From Neofusicoccum parvum (taxonomy: Eukaryota; Ascomycota; Dothideomycetes; Botryosphaeriales; Botryosphaeriaceae): 64,000 nt of DNA. The stretch lies in contig CP087208.1 of the NCBI GenBank assembly GCA_020912385.1, positions 3,100,001 through 3,164,000 of the forward strand, given 5' to 3'. The notes under the pieces were generated by a model. It saw only the letters and a list, made by a program, of their open reading frames with translations, ran no database searches and was not told the DNA's origin. A program made the position numbers and the translations under genes. Below are positions 12,301-23,738 of the stretch, in pieces (position 1 is the stretch's first letter; every line of letters starts with the position of its first letter).

Positions 12301-13607
12301 GTTGACCTAACTATTCAGTTTAATGCTATACCGCCTGGTCATTAACCGCAACATCGCGACAGCAGTACATCTGAATAACCTCTCGCCAGATCCCCGCCCC
12401 TCTGCTCCGCCAGCCAAACGGAGACGACAGCAAATATACTTGACCTGGCCAACGTGGCTGAGCTGACTTTGAACAATCAGCCCTATTCGTCTTGCGTAGG
12501 TGGTCTTGTCGATGCGGATATCGCTAGGGTAGATCTGGTATTGCGGTGCAGGATGCCGTCAATGCTCTCGATATGCCCTCGGTATCCCCTGCATTCATAT
12601 ATCGCGAGCCTGGGTTGAGGTCGCTCAAGTGTATTAGAGCAAAGACAGCCAAAGGCGAAAGCGGACCGCAGGTGTAGCTGGCAGTGATACTGTAAGGAGC
12701 AAGGCGTGCGACTCTGGAGAACTCGACTTTGTCTGACGCAGACCGATCAAGAGCCGAGTGAGTTTTCACCACTAGTTCGTCTCTATGAAATAACACCTCA
12801 GCAACAGCCAATAATGCTTAGATATATTCTGAGCAACTGGTTGGTTTTCTACAGCGTGGCTGTTCCAAAGCCTCACAAACAGCTTCTACGATGCATACAA
12901 GAACGGGTCTTTCCTTCATGAAGCGAAACTTGTGTTCGCGGTCTCGACAGTGCATTTTACAGTAGCACCCATACCGCGCGATTGCTACATATTTTTCCCG
13001 CCTCTGCGATTTTCATGAACGAATTAGAAATGCTAGCATCACGCAAGCAACCAGACCCTGCACTTTGACCCAGCTTCTTGGAAGTGGTAGTACCGATGCG
13101 ATGGGCCGGATCCCTGCTGACACCCGTGTCTAGATGCTCCGCGCCTCTTGTCAGACCAAAGTACACTCATCAGTTCCTATATACCTGCAGCTTGGGCACG
13201 GTACGAAAGTTCCGACTGCATGTGGAATGGTGCATGTCGTACAGAAATACCACCTGTGAGCGGAACGGAATCTCTCAGCTCCGATCCGTTGTCATACCTA
13301 CATTAGGAATGAAGGCACGTCCACTTAGCATGGCTGCGGAGGCATATCACACAGAAACATGTGAAAATGCCAAAACAATAAGGAAACCATTTACCGTACT
13401 CTATTCCGGTGTTCCTCCAGCTCAGCCGCGTAGGTGCTTAAAAAGGCTCACATTCGCCATCGCCAAGTGACCCGCCTGATTCTCAAGACTGAAGCAGTCG
13501 AGCCAGTTCTCTTGTAAATTCAGAATATCATCTACATCCCCACAATAGCCACACTTTTTGAGCCATCATCCCATCAAATTCGAGACAGCAATATCATCTT
13601 CAAAGAA
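9328..13607. other. Gene-free 4.3-kb interval upstream of the bZIP gene
   Basis: No frame here carries a recognisable domain. The first part is the bZIP promoter and leader; a TATA-like stretch on the minus strand lies near 9470. The GC-rich part (9480-10330) includes a hexamer repeat. Mixed A-rich runs occur at about 11316-11345. From about 12070 the sequence is closer to 50% GC. A donor/branch/acceptor trio at 12284-12318 would enclose only 35 nt, too short for a normal intron. I see no RNA gene. Confidence 0.55.
10015..10038. repeat. (CAGCAC)4 hexamer repeat
   Basis: Four perfect tandem copies of CAGCAC in the GC-rich bZIP upstream region. Read in either strand it makes artificial Ser-Thr or Trp-Cys repeats that should not be taken for protein. 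Confidence 0.9.
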
Positions 13608-15694
13608 ATGGTCGAGCATCTCGAGGACTTTGCCGACAAAAGAGAGAATATCGACCTCGCCAAGCTCAGGAGCGCTCTGAAATACGCTGGCACCCATCCG
13701 GCTCCGCAGGAGGATGAATCTGACGCCGGGAACGCAAAGACTGAATTTCCTGCTGGAGCAGTGCAGCCCGTAGCCGCCACAACGTCGATCATGTCCAAGA
13801 TGATGTCCTTCGACTGGCTCCACGGTGCTCCAGTCGACGCCACCGAATGCGATGCCGAGAGGCTGATGCGCGATGTTTTACTTGCCTTTGAGAAGACACC
13901 TGCATACAAGGAGGCGTTTGATAGCATTGGTTCTCCCGTCCTTCGACAGATGATCCGGAACTTCCTCGACGGCAAACCCATCCTGGAAGCGTTTGGCACG
14001 GGTGGACCTTTGCAATACAGCTGGGCCAAGCGCCCTGCCGACGCACAACGCCGGTCTGACTTGCCCGTCATCTACGAAGACGCCGCGGACACAAAGCCCA
14101 TGACTGTGCGCTCCACCCCTTCCGCGAGCTTCTGTTTGCCCGCTGACGAGTGTAGGTCTGGTGCGAGCCCTTCTCCAACTGGGGCCAGACAGTCAAGACC
14201 GGGCCGACCGTGAGATTCATGCCAACGACGGTCCTGGGGGTGCAGAACCTCGTGTCGTTCGCGCGACAGAACGGGCGGCGCATCCGCTGAGCCGGCCACC
14301 GGCACAGCTGGTCGCCCATGTTCGTCAACAACGGCACCGACGACATCCTCGTCTCCTTCGTCAGCAGGAGCCAGGCCGACGACATCCCCAACCGCCTCAG
14401 CCTGGAGCCGAGCGCGTGCAACGCCGGCAACGAGCTCAAGACGATCTCGCTGCTCGCGGAGACGACGGCGGCCGGCCAGCGGCTCTGCCGCATCGGCGCC
14501 GCCGTCACCAACGAGGACTTCCGGCGCTGATCGGTCGCCAACGGCGCATGGGTGATGCCGGGTCGACGTGATCCTGGTCGAGGTGACGGCGGGCGGCGTG
14601 AGCGCGGCCATCTGCCACGGCGCGGGCCCGCGCCACCCGACCATCTCCGACCTGGTCGAGCGCGTCGAGTACGTCGACTGCCATGGAAGCCGACGTGTGT
14701 ATCTGATTCGCTATCTTATCCTACGAGAGTAGGATATCTATCTGCGCTCCTGCCTAGGCAGGAGCTATGTCTGGGAAACTAGATCAATCTGGATGAGCCA
14801 TGACAAGCTCGAAGTGTCCAACCAGTGGATCCAGGGGTGGGTCGGGGGCATAGTCACGCAGAGGTAAGCAGTTCCGCAGAGGCCAAGAAACAACCCCGAG
14901 CTGGCACTCGCGCTCCAGCCTCCTCTACAAGTGGTTCCCCGACCGCTACAAGGCGGTCCTGCTCGGGCTCTTCGGCATGGCGGTGCTGCCCAACTGGACG
15001 GAGCCCACCAAGTAAGCCGGCCCCCTCCCCCCCCTCTCCGTCAGCCTAACGCAGCACGCAGGACGCAGCTGCCCAACGCGCTGCACTTCCGGCGCGGCAT
15101 CCAGAACACGCGAGTCCGCGACATGGGAGTTCGAGATCCCGCTGCCGCCCGACGCCAGCGGGGGCGGCGGGCCGGACCTGCGGGTCGCGCAGCGGGCGTG
15201 GTGGGACGTGATCAACACCGCGCACGGCTACCTACCCGGACGGCGGCTGCCCGATGCGGCTGACGCTGGAGATGCGTGTCATGGGCGGGTCGGGCGTGAT
15301 CATGGTGCCGCAGCGCGGCGACGCCGCCGGCACCGCCAGCATCGAGGTGCTGACCGTCGAGGACCGCGACGGGCCTGGTGAGGCGTGGGACGTGTTTGTG
15401 CAGAAGGTGGCTGACGCGTGGATGAAGTACGGGTACCGCCCGCAGGGCGGGAGGCGTCAGCTCGTGCCCAAGCCGCACTGGGCGAAGGAGTGGCATGGCT
15501 TGCGGCTGGGTGGCCGGCCGGCCGCGGAGTTCTTGAGGGACGAGGCGTACTGCAAGCAGATCTCCGAGTTCAAGCAGGTTTTGGCGGGAATAGGGGAGGA
15601 GCATGGATGGACGCTGGATGATTTGAAGGCGAGCTTTTCCAATAATATGTGGGACGATATGTTGTGGCCCAAGGGCTCGAAGTCTACATCTTAG
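13608..15694 (+). pseudogene. Decayed FAD-linked oxidase (sugar-lactone oxidase-like)
   Basis: Fragments in several frames line up in the order of a single FAD-linked oxidoreductase. First comes a helical N-terminal part from 13608 (MVEHLEDFADKREN...). Then a PP-loop-type FAD region (VWCEPFSNWGQTVKTGPTVR near 14160-14210, then GRRIR-stop-AGHRHSWSPMF at 14270-14325). Then VDVILVEVTAGGV and ICHGAGPRHPTISDLVE (14562-14670), and a C-terminal part with LLYKWFPDRYKAVLLGLFG, WWDVINTAHGYLPGRRLP and PKPHWAKEWHG as in D-arabinono/gulono-lactone oxidases. Visible lesions: a frame change near 14115-14155 with stops between, TGA at 14288-14290, TGA at 14528-14530 (where a Trp would be expected), a 1-nt frameshift near 14560, one near 15126 and one near 15253. 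The last 147 codons (to the stop at 15692-15694) are again open. A single working enzyme cannot be made. Codon use is still GC-rich, so decay looks recent. Confidence 0.8.
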
Positions 15695-16108
15695 GGCAAG
15701 TAATGTGAGCGGGGGAAGAGCGGGGAGGGGAGTCGAGCGTGTTGAGGGAGCTATGTGCGGGGAGGTTGGAGAGTTTGCGATAGATGGCGAGCCGCGTGTG
15801 GAGGACGGGTTGGAGTACATGTTAGCAAGGCATGAGCGATGGCTTCTGGAGGATCTACGAACGCTGATAAACAAAGAGGCTACTGGGTGAAAATCAGGTC
15901 TATTCAGATTAGCGAAATGGAACGCCGCTTTGGCTAAGGGCGGAAGATATATTTACCTGGAAGGAAGCCGACCAAAAATGCATCCAGGCTATAGGGGTAA
16001 ATCCACAAGACACTTTTCCATAATGACGAGTAACGTATCTCTCGGTGAGATTCCACGTGCCAGCCCAAGAGTAGGAGTGATACTCTTACGATATTATGTA
16101 CTAACGTG

Positions 16109-16692
16109 AAAACTGCAACCACGGTTGACCTCTTCACCGAAGAAAGGTATGTCGGATGAACAGCGCTCAACCCTATTTGTCATTCCAGCATCCACAACCT
16201 CCTTAAAGTCCCTCCCATCGCAACAATCCTGACTCTATCCCTCCACCCACAGGTTCCGTGGCAACTAACTCGCCATCGTCAACCTCTTCACCCCCTCCTA
16301 CCTCACCAAGTGCCGCAAGCAGCAAATCGCCCGCGAATTAAACTTTTCCGAGACCGTCTCCCTGTCCCGCCGCCCCAGCAGCGGCACTGTCACGTCCCCT
16401 CTTACATAGGCTGCGGAGATCTTCACGCCCGAGGCCAAGATGGCCTTCGCCAGCCATGCCGTCACCGGCAGGGGCCACTACCTCTTCTCTAGAGCAGGGC
16501 GCTGAGATTGGGAGGCAGAGCTGCTTGAACGCGGAGGTGGTTCTGTGCGAGCGGGGCTAGGAGGTCAAGGAGGTATGGCTGGCTGGGAAAGCCGCCAACG
16601 TGGCGCAGGGCGAGTTTTTTTCGGGGTCTGAGTTTTGGGAAGATGCGCGGAAGGTGGGGCACGAGGCTCAAAAAGTGGAGCGGCTGGAGTGA
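16109..16692 (+). pseudogene. PhzF-family isomerase-like relic
   Basis: Translating around a plausible intron (donor at 16147, acceptor ending at 16252) gives TATTVDLFTEER, then FRGN-stop-LAIVNLFTPSYL, then KQQIARELNFSETVSL. After that come a second in-frame stop near 16409 and IFTPEAKMAFASHAVTGRG. These match, in order, the conserved landmarks of PhzF (phenazine-biosynthesis-like) proteins: VDVFT, RF-GNPLAIV, QxIAxExNxSETVF and FTPxxELxFAGHP. A C-terminal piece (EVWLAGKAANVAQGEFFSG, ending at the TGA 16690-16692) corresponds to the family's closing strand. The middle of the usual ~300-residue protein is missing and the frame is broken by TAA at 16266-16268 and a TAG, so this is a truncated, dead copy. 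It lies directly after the dead FAD oxidase on the same strand. Confidence 0.72.
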
Positions 16693-17283
16693 TTCTCAAG
16701 GCCTTCTCTTTTTTTCTGCGTATCTATCCTTTTCCGAGAGAGACAACAAGAAGCAAAGAAACCCGTTTTCATCACTTCCCAACTCACACGCTGAGTAATT
16801 GAACAGACAGGAGGAGCCGGAATCCGATGAGAATAAAGGGAAAAGACACTATGCAACTTTCACTCGCTCGCTCTCTTGCTCTCATCATGCCGTTTGAGCA
16901 TCCATCCATCGATCCATCATAAAAGAAATAGACACACAGGACACCCTATTCGCTCCAATCAACTTCAACAACCCCTAGAGGAAATAAATGCTTATGATAT
17001 GGAAACGCCGTTCGAGAGAACCGATATTGAACCTAAACGCCTTTACAAGTTGGGTGAACACAAACGCCCGTGTGGTGTCCCTGAATATGCGGGAATGCAT
17101 GAAAAGTTAACCAACAAAACGCGTGCGATATGATCCGGTCAAGCTCCAAAATTGTTCAATAACCCTATCAGAAACAAGTGAGATAAGAGGATGATCCTTG
17201 ATGGTGGTCCAAAGGGAAGACAGGCGGCCAGACAATTGGTGGAGGGTCCGGCATGATTGTGGATTGTTGAAATGAGTATGCCC
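16693..17283. other. Intergenic spacer between PhzF relic and MED12
   Basis: About 590 bp, AT-richer than the genes. It contains no supportable frame and probably includes the MED12 3' untranslated region. Confidence 0.6.
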
Positions 17284-20200
17284 TCAGACCTTCTTGGCAT
17301 CAAACAGCGTTAGACTCAGCGCCGTCTCATTCGGGCCAGAGCCGCTGGTTGAGTCAGGCAGAATCTCCCAGCGGCGAAGCTGGAAGGGGGCGGGCTTGCC
17401 GTACTCGACGGGGGTGTTGGTAGCACTAGGAAGTTGAGCGACACTGCCATTCGCGCCGCCGGTCGTGGCTGCAGTACCAGTACCAGAAGTTCCAAGGCGC
17501 TGCTGCTGCGTTTGCGTGCGCTGCGCTTGCGCTTGCCAGAACCCCTGGTGTTGATGCTGCGCTGCCGTGCTGCGGGCTGCAGCCGCGGCACTAGCAGGGT
17601 TATTGCCAGTCGGAGCAGGATTACTAGTTGTGCTAGACGGCTGAGGTTGAGTTGGGGTGATGAGGCCCAGCCATGAATCCTGTATCGTAGCAGGGAGACC
17701 AAGGATGAAGGCCATGCGGGGGTCGTGTGATGGTTTTTGAGTCTCGTATTTGAGTATTTGTATCCGTGCGTCGTCGGGGAGGTCGTCAGAAAGAAACGCG
17801 GCGACGTCTAAGATGTATTCTGTGACTTTGGGGTAGGGCTGAAGTTCCGGGTGAAGGAGGAAAGTGCGCAAAGTCAGGAGAAGAATGCCTTGATGACTGG
17901 TGTTGGCCTTGCCGGGCTGGCAGATGGACTTGTGGACAACGATTAGATGGAGGAGAGCGCAAATCCTGGAGAAGGTTAGCATCAATAAACAAAATCATCG
18001 AGAGCTAACTTACCAAGGGTAAAGCGCGCTAGCAGCAGCAGAGCCTTGACGCAATTTTGAAATGTCCTCTTTCGCGTCGCTTCCCAGGGCTGATTGACTG
18101 GACTGAGAAAGCAACTCACGCAACGTGCGAAGCTTCTCTAAGATCGCGGCGCAAGTTTGACCCTGAGACTTGTCTTCAATGCTCCAGGCAGTGAGGTTGA
18201 GCACCGAAAGATATCTATGAAGCATCTTCTGGTGGTCTTCCTTGCTGGTCGAGACAATGGACTCCTCGGAACCTGAACGTGCTTTGGCGAGAGTGGATAC
18301 GGCGGAGAGAACGTGGGTTTCGGCGTATTCTCGAATCTTCCGAGTCATTTCTGCATCCAGCCCGGTGAGGAGATCCGACCAGATAGATTTGTCTGCCTCG
18401 ACTGCTTCTTTGACGGCTTGAATTATGGCATCTGCTACCCCGATTTCGCCCTCTTCATCGGACAAAACTTGGATCTTGAACAGCAGCTGCAACTCCAACT
18501 GGCAGAAGGGTACGGAGAGATCGTCCGCGGCATTCACCAGTGTACTCGCTTGGTCTTCAGCATCAAGGCTTGAAAGACCTAAACTGCTACTGGGATCCAT
18601 CAAGGCGTCAAACATTGTCTTGATGAGTGTAGAGCGCTTCTCATCAAGAGTCATAGCAGCAGCCACATTCTCCGAAGGAGGACTGATACCCATTGCTACG
18701 CAAAAGTCCTGCGCGTTTCGAGAAGCGTGGAACCGAAGAACTTTCAGAAGACGCTGATTCCGTAGCAGTGCCTCAAGCTGGATTGGCTGTTTGGAATCTT
18801 TCGAATCGGAACAAAGCTCGATGGCCTGGCGCAGAAGCTGTAACGCGGGCCCTTCGGAGCTTTGGCAGAGCTTCTCTTGCTCGATCCTATAACGATAGAT
18901 CTCCTGTAACCATGTGTCAGCAGTGAAAATGAGCATTGAAACACATCGGTACTTACCTGCACCAATCCAAACCCCTGAAGCTCTTCCATTGGAAGAATAG
19001 CATCAAGCACATGCAAAGATGCGTTGGCAGCTGCCGAGACATTCGTCTTCCGCAAAAAGCCGATGGTTGTCTCAGAGAATGAGATGAAATTCTCCAACGA
19101 AAGCGAGCCTGATCCAACTGCGCAGGGTAGGATGTGGAGAAGCGACTGGCCGTTGCTGAGCATGAGGCTGGAAATTGTGTCCGACATGTGACGGTCAAAG
19201 GTCTTGTCATCAAATGCCTTCAAGCGCTGTAACCACTGTCCAAACTTGCTGTTCCGCCCATCTTCTTTGCCTATCTGCTCCTCGATGCGTGTCACAACCT
19301 TTGCGAAGACCCGAGCGACCATGTTCTCATCCATGCTGGTACCACTCGCCAGGATTCGGTCAATCTCCTCGTCGAAATCCATCCTGCCACCATGGAAATC
19401 CGCCATGTTGTCTGAAGCCGGGGAGCATGCGGCGACAGCGGATCGTTGTTCCAAGCGGGTTAGGTCCGACGTAAGCTGAAGAACGAGGTTCGGCTCTGCT
19501 TGGAGTCTGCAGCAAAGATCGGCAAGTGCGAGGACGAAAGAGCGTTCCAAAGGCCTATCCAATCTGAACTTTCCATATTGTTCAACAAGGTGATTGAACA
19601 ATGGCTGAAGCGCGCCGATGGCTGCAAAAGTGCGGTGATGATGGTTAAGGGTATCCGCTATGGCAGCAAAGACCATCATATCGTTCGACTCCATGGCAAT
19701 ACCGAGAATATCAGCGAGAATGGCAAAATCTTCGAGCTGCTCCATCACGTCTCTGATGGCGTAGAATCGTGTCGTGGTGAGAGTGTAGTCATCCTCGATG
19801 TTCGGACTGCGAGGTGTCAGCAAATCAAGATCGGCGTGATGGAGGACACAACATACTCGAGTCGGGCGAAAAGTTCTTGGCGCAACCACCTGCTGATTTC
19901 CAGCTTGGCACTTGTGCTCAATTCGGCGAATGGGATGTCAAATGAGATCTCCATTCCGGTATCAGGACCGAAGATCGACCAGAGCTGCTTGATGATTGCA
20001 CTGTGATCGTCCATGAGCACCACGGCTTCATATGCGCCGTTCTGAAGAGTTGTCTGGAGCAGGGTCTGACGGAGGTTGAGCACGTGCTCCGGGAGACCCT
20101 GGAGGGGTATCTCCGCGATGAGCCGGACATTGCAGGCGTCACTCTGGATAAATGTCAGTTTAAGAGCGGTATGATAAAAACCATGGAATAACTTACTTTG

Positions 20201-22179
20201 GTGATGTCTCCACCAGCAGATAAACTTCCACTCGCGATCAGCCATTGAAGATATCTGCCGACTGAAAAATGTTTTGAACGCACAAGCTCTGCCACGAGTC
20301 TGAAAAAGTCCCGATGCTTGATACCTTTCAGCTTCTGCTCATCGCTGAGGATGGCAAGAACAGCACTGTCGATATCAGCTCCTCTGGATTTCCATTTTCG
20401 AAGCAGGCGGACTGCAATGTATAGCCGGTGGTCGCCTTCGCGGTATAAGGAACAGGCCCATTGCAGAACGGTGACTGCAAGCCCTCGTGTATCTGGCATG
20501 ATCGTCAAGCACTGGGAAGCAAAGTCGCTGAGGTTGAAGTTCAAGGACACTGCGTCCAGCGCGGAGAGGACACTCTTTTGCGGGGACTGGTGGGTCTGCG
20601 TAGACTTGTCGTTCCAACCACTAAGCCGCTCGTTTCTCCTGATAACCGAACGAAGCGCACCCTGAAGCGCGGGCTGACTGCTGCTGTTGAGCATGTTCTG
20701 AAAAATATGCTTGTACTTCTTCCATGTCCTCGGTATGACCATACAGTTTCGGTGGCCCATGATCAACGTGGTAAGTAATTGTCGCGCGCGTTGAATGAGA
20801 GAGTTGTCGGTCTCTGAGCTGTCGCCGGACGTCATCGTATCGAGATGTAGCAAAATTGCTTCGGCCAAGCGTCGTCCTCGCCGTCGTACAGCAATAAGAT
20901 CTTGCCAGTAGATTTGGACCAGAAGAAACCAAATTGGCAGCCGATCGACCTCAGTTCCTTCCAAAGAGGTGAGGAGCCAGTCGAGGTAGTGGTCATGGTC
21001 CAGCAGGCGTTCGGTATACAGTTGTGAGGCAAGCCGAATGGTGTAGTCCATCTTGTCCCGCCAACCATCTTGGCCACAGGTGCTGATGGTGCTATCGACA
21101 AACTGCTCGACAAACACCGTCCACTCCCGAACCCACTTGAGCTCACCGCCCATGCCACCCGTACTACTCGCACCCTTGCGCATCCATGCGCGCATTTCGT
21201 TCGCGCCAACACATTTTGCGAGCCATATGGCCCGCGCAATCGGAATATTCTTGCTAAGGCATTGTTCGAGCAGAAGTTTGCCACGGATGCCGTGTGGAAT
21301 CCTGCGTTTTGGGGGTAAGGAAGGATTGGCCAGATCGCGAAGCCATTCTTCGCGCTGAGTATCCTTGACCGTAATTCTCGGGGGTGGTTTGAAGGATGTT
21401 GGTTCTCTCACACGTCCGGACGCTTGTCGCTTCTCGAGCGCCTGGACGAACAGTGAGGACAGGGTTTGGAGGGTTGATTTGTTCTTGATCTGTGGGCCGA
21501 CATAGGACTTCCCCGCATTAAGGTCCACGGTACCCTTGCGGTCATCGAAGTAGCCTAGCTTGACGACTTCCGCCGACAGGTTGTCTTCGGGGTGATTTCC
21601 AGCCCAGGGATAGAAATCCACCGTCTTCCCGTGCGACACTCGCACAGCGTCGGCGGGAGGTTCCATCGCACCGTGGCGCTGCGCCGCATCCTTCTTCACG
21701 CCACCAGAAGCCGACAAGGCTGCCCGCGCTCCCTGCGACTGTCGCTTGTGCACGCGGAAACCCGGCCGCGGGGGCAGAGGTAGACTCCCAGGATTTGAGA
21801 TGACGGCGGAGCGCAGGGCGGCGGACGCGGCTCTTCCGAAACCCGAGGTCGCAGCGTCCGAGATGTCCTCAAACGATATCTGGGGGCGACCACGAGGAGG
21901 GGGCCGCGAGAAGCCATCCTGCACTGCAAACGGAGTGTCCTGCGCGGCCCAGCGGGCGTCATCGGGCTGGCTGGCCTGCTTCGGCGCGGGATGCTTCGGC
22001 GGCGCATCAGCAGAAGGCTGCTTGCCGTCGTCGGCGGTCAGATCGATCACATCGGCGGGCTGGCGAGCATTGGCCGTGAAGGCGTGCTGCTGGACGGCGG
22101 GTCGGCCTTGGATGGGCGGGCGCGGGAGGCCTGCAGCGGTGGTGCGCTGAGCTGCTGTCGGGCCAGGACGAGAAGTCAT
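17284..22179 (-). CDS. SRB8: Mediator subunit 12 (Srb8), CDK8 kinase module
   Basis: Large scaffold of the Mediator CDK8 kinase module (MED12, MED13, CDK8, cyclin C), which represses or tunes RNA polymerase II transcription in the nucleus. Five exons (22179-20197, 20143-19857, 19806-18957, 18903-18014, 17965-17284) sum to 1564 codons with every junction in phase. The N-terminal 200 residues are disordered (Pro/Ala/Gln-rich). The diagnostic Med12 domain lies at about residues 270-330: WLRDLANPSLPPKRRIPHG, then IRGKLLLEQCLSKNIPIARA and WLAKCVGANEMRAW. The rest is an all-helical repeat scaffold. Near the C-terminus is an Ala/Gln/Thr-rich stretch (HQHQGFWQAQAQRTQTQQQR) that may be an activation-like low-complexity segment. 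Introns are about 47-53 bp. It is divergent from Asterix. Confidence 0.93.
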
Positions 22180-22932
22180 CGCATTGAGCCTCCATGCGTG
22201 ATCAGGCCCGGGTCGGCATGTTTACTGGCGTGGTAATGCGGGCGAGGACAACGGCAGCGAGCAGGGAGGATCGGACATCTGGCAGTGTCAGCGCGGGCGG
22301 CAGAGCAGGGCGGCGGGCATACCGGCGCAGCGTGGGAGTGGAGTCTGGGTGTGGGCTGAAGAGTGAGGTATGGCGGCGCAGGTGCGAGAGCGCCGGAGGG
22401 CCAGGATGCGCCGATCGTCTTGGGAGCTTAGTGGCCGTAAGCGTCTGGCGCGCTGGCCGCAGGCTTGCGTGATATGGGCGACCTGCCTGCCGTCCGGGGG
22501 TAGATAAAGCACAGGCTGCCGGCGTCTTCGGCTGGGTCCGCGGCGCGAGCGAGATCTCGCCCAGGCTTGCCAGCAGCGCCCGCCCGCCTGCGCGACATGA
22601 AGCTGCGCAGGCCCGCCCTGACCGCTTCGCTGCGCTCGTGATTACATCCGACACTGACAGACACTCGGCGTGTGGCACGCCGGCACGCAGGCTCCACAGG
22701 CGCTCCAGCACAGGCGCCGTCGCCCCGAGCGCCAGCGGACATCCATGCGCGGCGTCCCCTGCGCAACCCACCGCGAGGGGAACGGAATTGTGGCTTCGGA
22801 AGCCACTGGCTAGATTTCCGCCGGCCGCCCGCCCAAGCCCTGAGCCGAAACGCAACCTCCGCCATTCGGTCAACACCAAACATTCTGGGGCCCCGACACG
22901 CACCCTCGCTCAGCCCACCGCACACCACCACC
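22180..22932. promoter_or_regulatory. Shared divergent promoter region (MED12 / Asterix)
   Basis: About 750 GC-rich bp between the two start codons. Overlapping open frames exist on both strands but show no domain and no conserved exon structure. I read them as chance frames in GC-rich promoter DNA. Confidence 0.45.
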
Positions 22933-23738
22933 ATGGCCAACAGGAAAGATATGCGCCGCGGCGACCTGAGTACGCTGCCCAGTCCCCGCCCGGCGCCCTG
23001 CCCCACCCCCGCGCACCCCGTCGTCCCCTGCCGCCCCGTCACGTCGCCATCACGTGTGCCCGCTGACCTGCCTCCAGTCGTCCCCTACGCGGACCCGAAC
23101 GAGAAGGCAAATGCCGACCCGGACTTCGCAGGTATGCACGCCGCCCGCCGCGCCTCTGCATGCTCTTGCTGACGGCCTGCCAGGCACCATGGCCAGCACG
23201 CTCCCCATGGCCGCCGTGAGTGTGCCCGTCGGACTTCCCGAGGATCCCAATGCTGACTTGGCGCAATAGATCTTTACGAGGAACAAGTGAGTTCTGTCGA
23301 ACGCGCGCCGGGCCCGCACCTGGGCATGCTAACGACGCGGATCCGAAACAGAATGATCGGCTGGTACGTATGCACGACCGCCCCTTGCGCGCCTCTAGCG
23401 ACGCGTGCTGACTGCAACCCAGGTCCGCTGTCATCTTCGCCCTGCAGACCTGGCTGGCGGAGACGCCGGAGCAGAAGAAGAAGGCGTCGACGCCTGGCTA
23501 CTTCAGCGTCATGATGGCCTGTACGTCGGCCCCTGCTGCGTTTAATGAGTCCCCGTTGCTAACTTCGGCGTAATAGTCATGTCCCTCCTCGTTGTGCGTA
23601 TAGTGACTGGACGCCCTCGTACGCGACTCTGCTAACGTTCTCTGCCAGTCGTACATGCCTCTCTTCCTGCCTCCTGCCCCTGCGAGAGCCAAGGCGGGCT
23701 CTGGCACGGAGGCCCCCGCAGCAGTGCCCCCGGCTTGA
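22933..23738 (+). CDS. Asterix-family ER membrane protein (PAT complex subunit)
   Basis: Small ER membrane protein of the Asterix/WDR83OS family, partner of CCDC47 in the PAT complex that protects transmembrane helices during insertion. Eight exons (22933-22969, 23078-23131, 23184-23215, 23270-23286, 23352-23363, 23423-23520, 23577-23593, 23649-23738) give 118 residues with every splice phase consistent. Family landmarks are MRRGDL, VPYADPNEKANADPDFAG, TLPMAAIFTRNKMIGWSAVI and GYFSVMMAFMSLLVSYMPLF. These give three hydrophobic stretches between about residues 45 and 100 and a short cytosolic Ala/Pro-rich tail. The gene is remarkable for the size of its exons: two are 17 nt and one is only 12 nt. 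It is divergent from MED12. Confidence 0.88.

Noticed and set aside
12284..12318. GTAAGT...CTAAC...CAG trio resembling an intron after an ATG
   Set aside because: The intron would be only 35 nt and the downstream frame stops quickly.
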